15,587 bases of DNA, taken from positions 1-15,587 of the forward strand of contig CAZHIZ010000073.1 of assembly GCA_964532875.1 (NCBI GenBank). Direction: 5' to 3'. The position numbers and the translations under genes are program-made. Shown in pieces: positions 15,512 to 15,587 of this stretch. Position 1 is the stretch's first letter. Every line of letters begins with the position of its first letter. The notes below the pieces were generated by a model that was not told the origin of the DNA, searched no databases, and saw only the letters and a list, made by a program, of their open reading frames with translations. Origin of the DNA: Caldithrix sp964532875 (GTDB lineage: Bacteria; Calditrichota; Calditrichia; Calditrichales; Calditrichaceae).

Positions 15512-15587
15512 TATTTTTACCTAATCTGGCAAAATAAGAACCAAAAAGTTTACATTGAAAAATTGTGCTCAAAACAAGGTAAAAATA
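15512..15587. repeat. 11-bp inverted repeat reaching the window edge
   Basis: TATTTTTACCT at 15512-15522 is exactly complementary to AGGTAAAAATA at 15577-15587, 54 bases apart. The second arm ends at the last base of the window, so the true length is unknown. It may be a regulatory or repeat structure upstream of the SPFH operon. The AT-rich arms make chance a real alternative. Confidence 0.4.

Overview
This is a moderate-GC bacterial chromosome segment, gene-dense and without any phage, IS, CRISPR, tRNA or rRNA that I can see. The best lineage clue is the secreted protein at 5047-7722. Its C-terminal tail is of the APNPFN / LGQKV / GIYF type, the type IX secretion (T9SS) sorting domain of the Bacteroidota-Ignavibacteria-Calditrichota side of the tree. 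The beta-propeller-like secreted protein, a Gram-negative outer-membrane barrel, a mitochondrial-type aconitase and a typical 2-Cys peroxiredoxin suggest a free-living Gram-negative of the FCB/Calditrichota kind, with Caldithrix-like as my guess. Species identity is inference.

Layout. (1) Positions 35-1543, minus strand: a two-gene unit, sfsA then a TrmJ-type 2'-O-methyltransferase, 15 bp apart. (2) Positions 1816-2480, plus strand: a monocistronic typical 2-Cys peroxiredoxin with a strong intrinsic terminator, followed by a compact pair of hairpins. (3) Positions 2682-5000, plus strand: aconitase with all three cluster cysteines and its own terminator. (4) Positions 5047-8556, minus strand: a small outer-membrane barrel gene followed by a large T9SS-tailed secreted protein. 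(5) Positions 8876-15436, minus strand: an SPFH/band-7 membrane protein followed 36 bp later by a 1851-residue protein.

The 1851-residue protein is the main discovery of the window. Reading its motifs by eye, residues about 390-775 are a fold-type-I PLP aminotransferase with the complete aspartate-aminotransferase residue set (N525, D553, Y556, K600, R608, R744). Residues about 33-318 look like a decayed copy of the same fold without the lysine. Residues about 860-1851 carry, in order, the landmarks of phosphoenolpyruvate carboxylase: HPTQ, a WGDWDG variant of GGDRDG, PMT-like MTSR, PLFED, a GSD metal site, a GSGEPMQR loop, VRPS and LRAI. PEP carboxylase makes oxaloacetate and aspartate aminotransferase consumes it, so a fusion of the two would be metabolically coherent (PEP to oxaloacetate to aspartate). 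The pairing with an SPFH scaffold protein suggests a membrane-tethered assembly. Several key PEPC residues are altered, so a regulatory or otherwise repurposed role is an equal possibility. All homology statements rest on motif reading without a database search.
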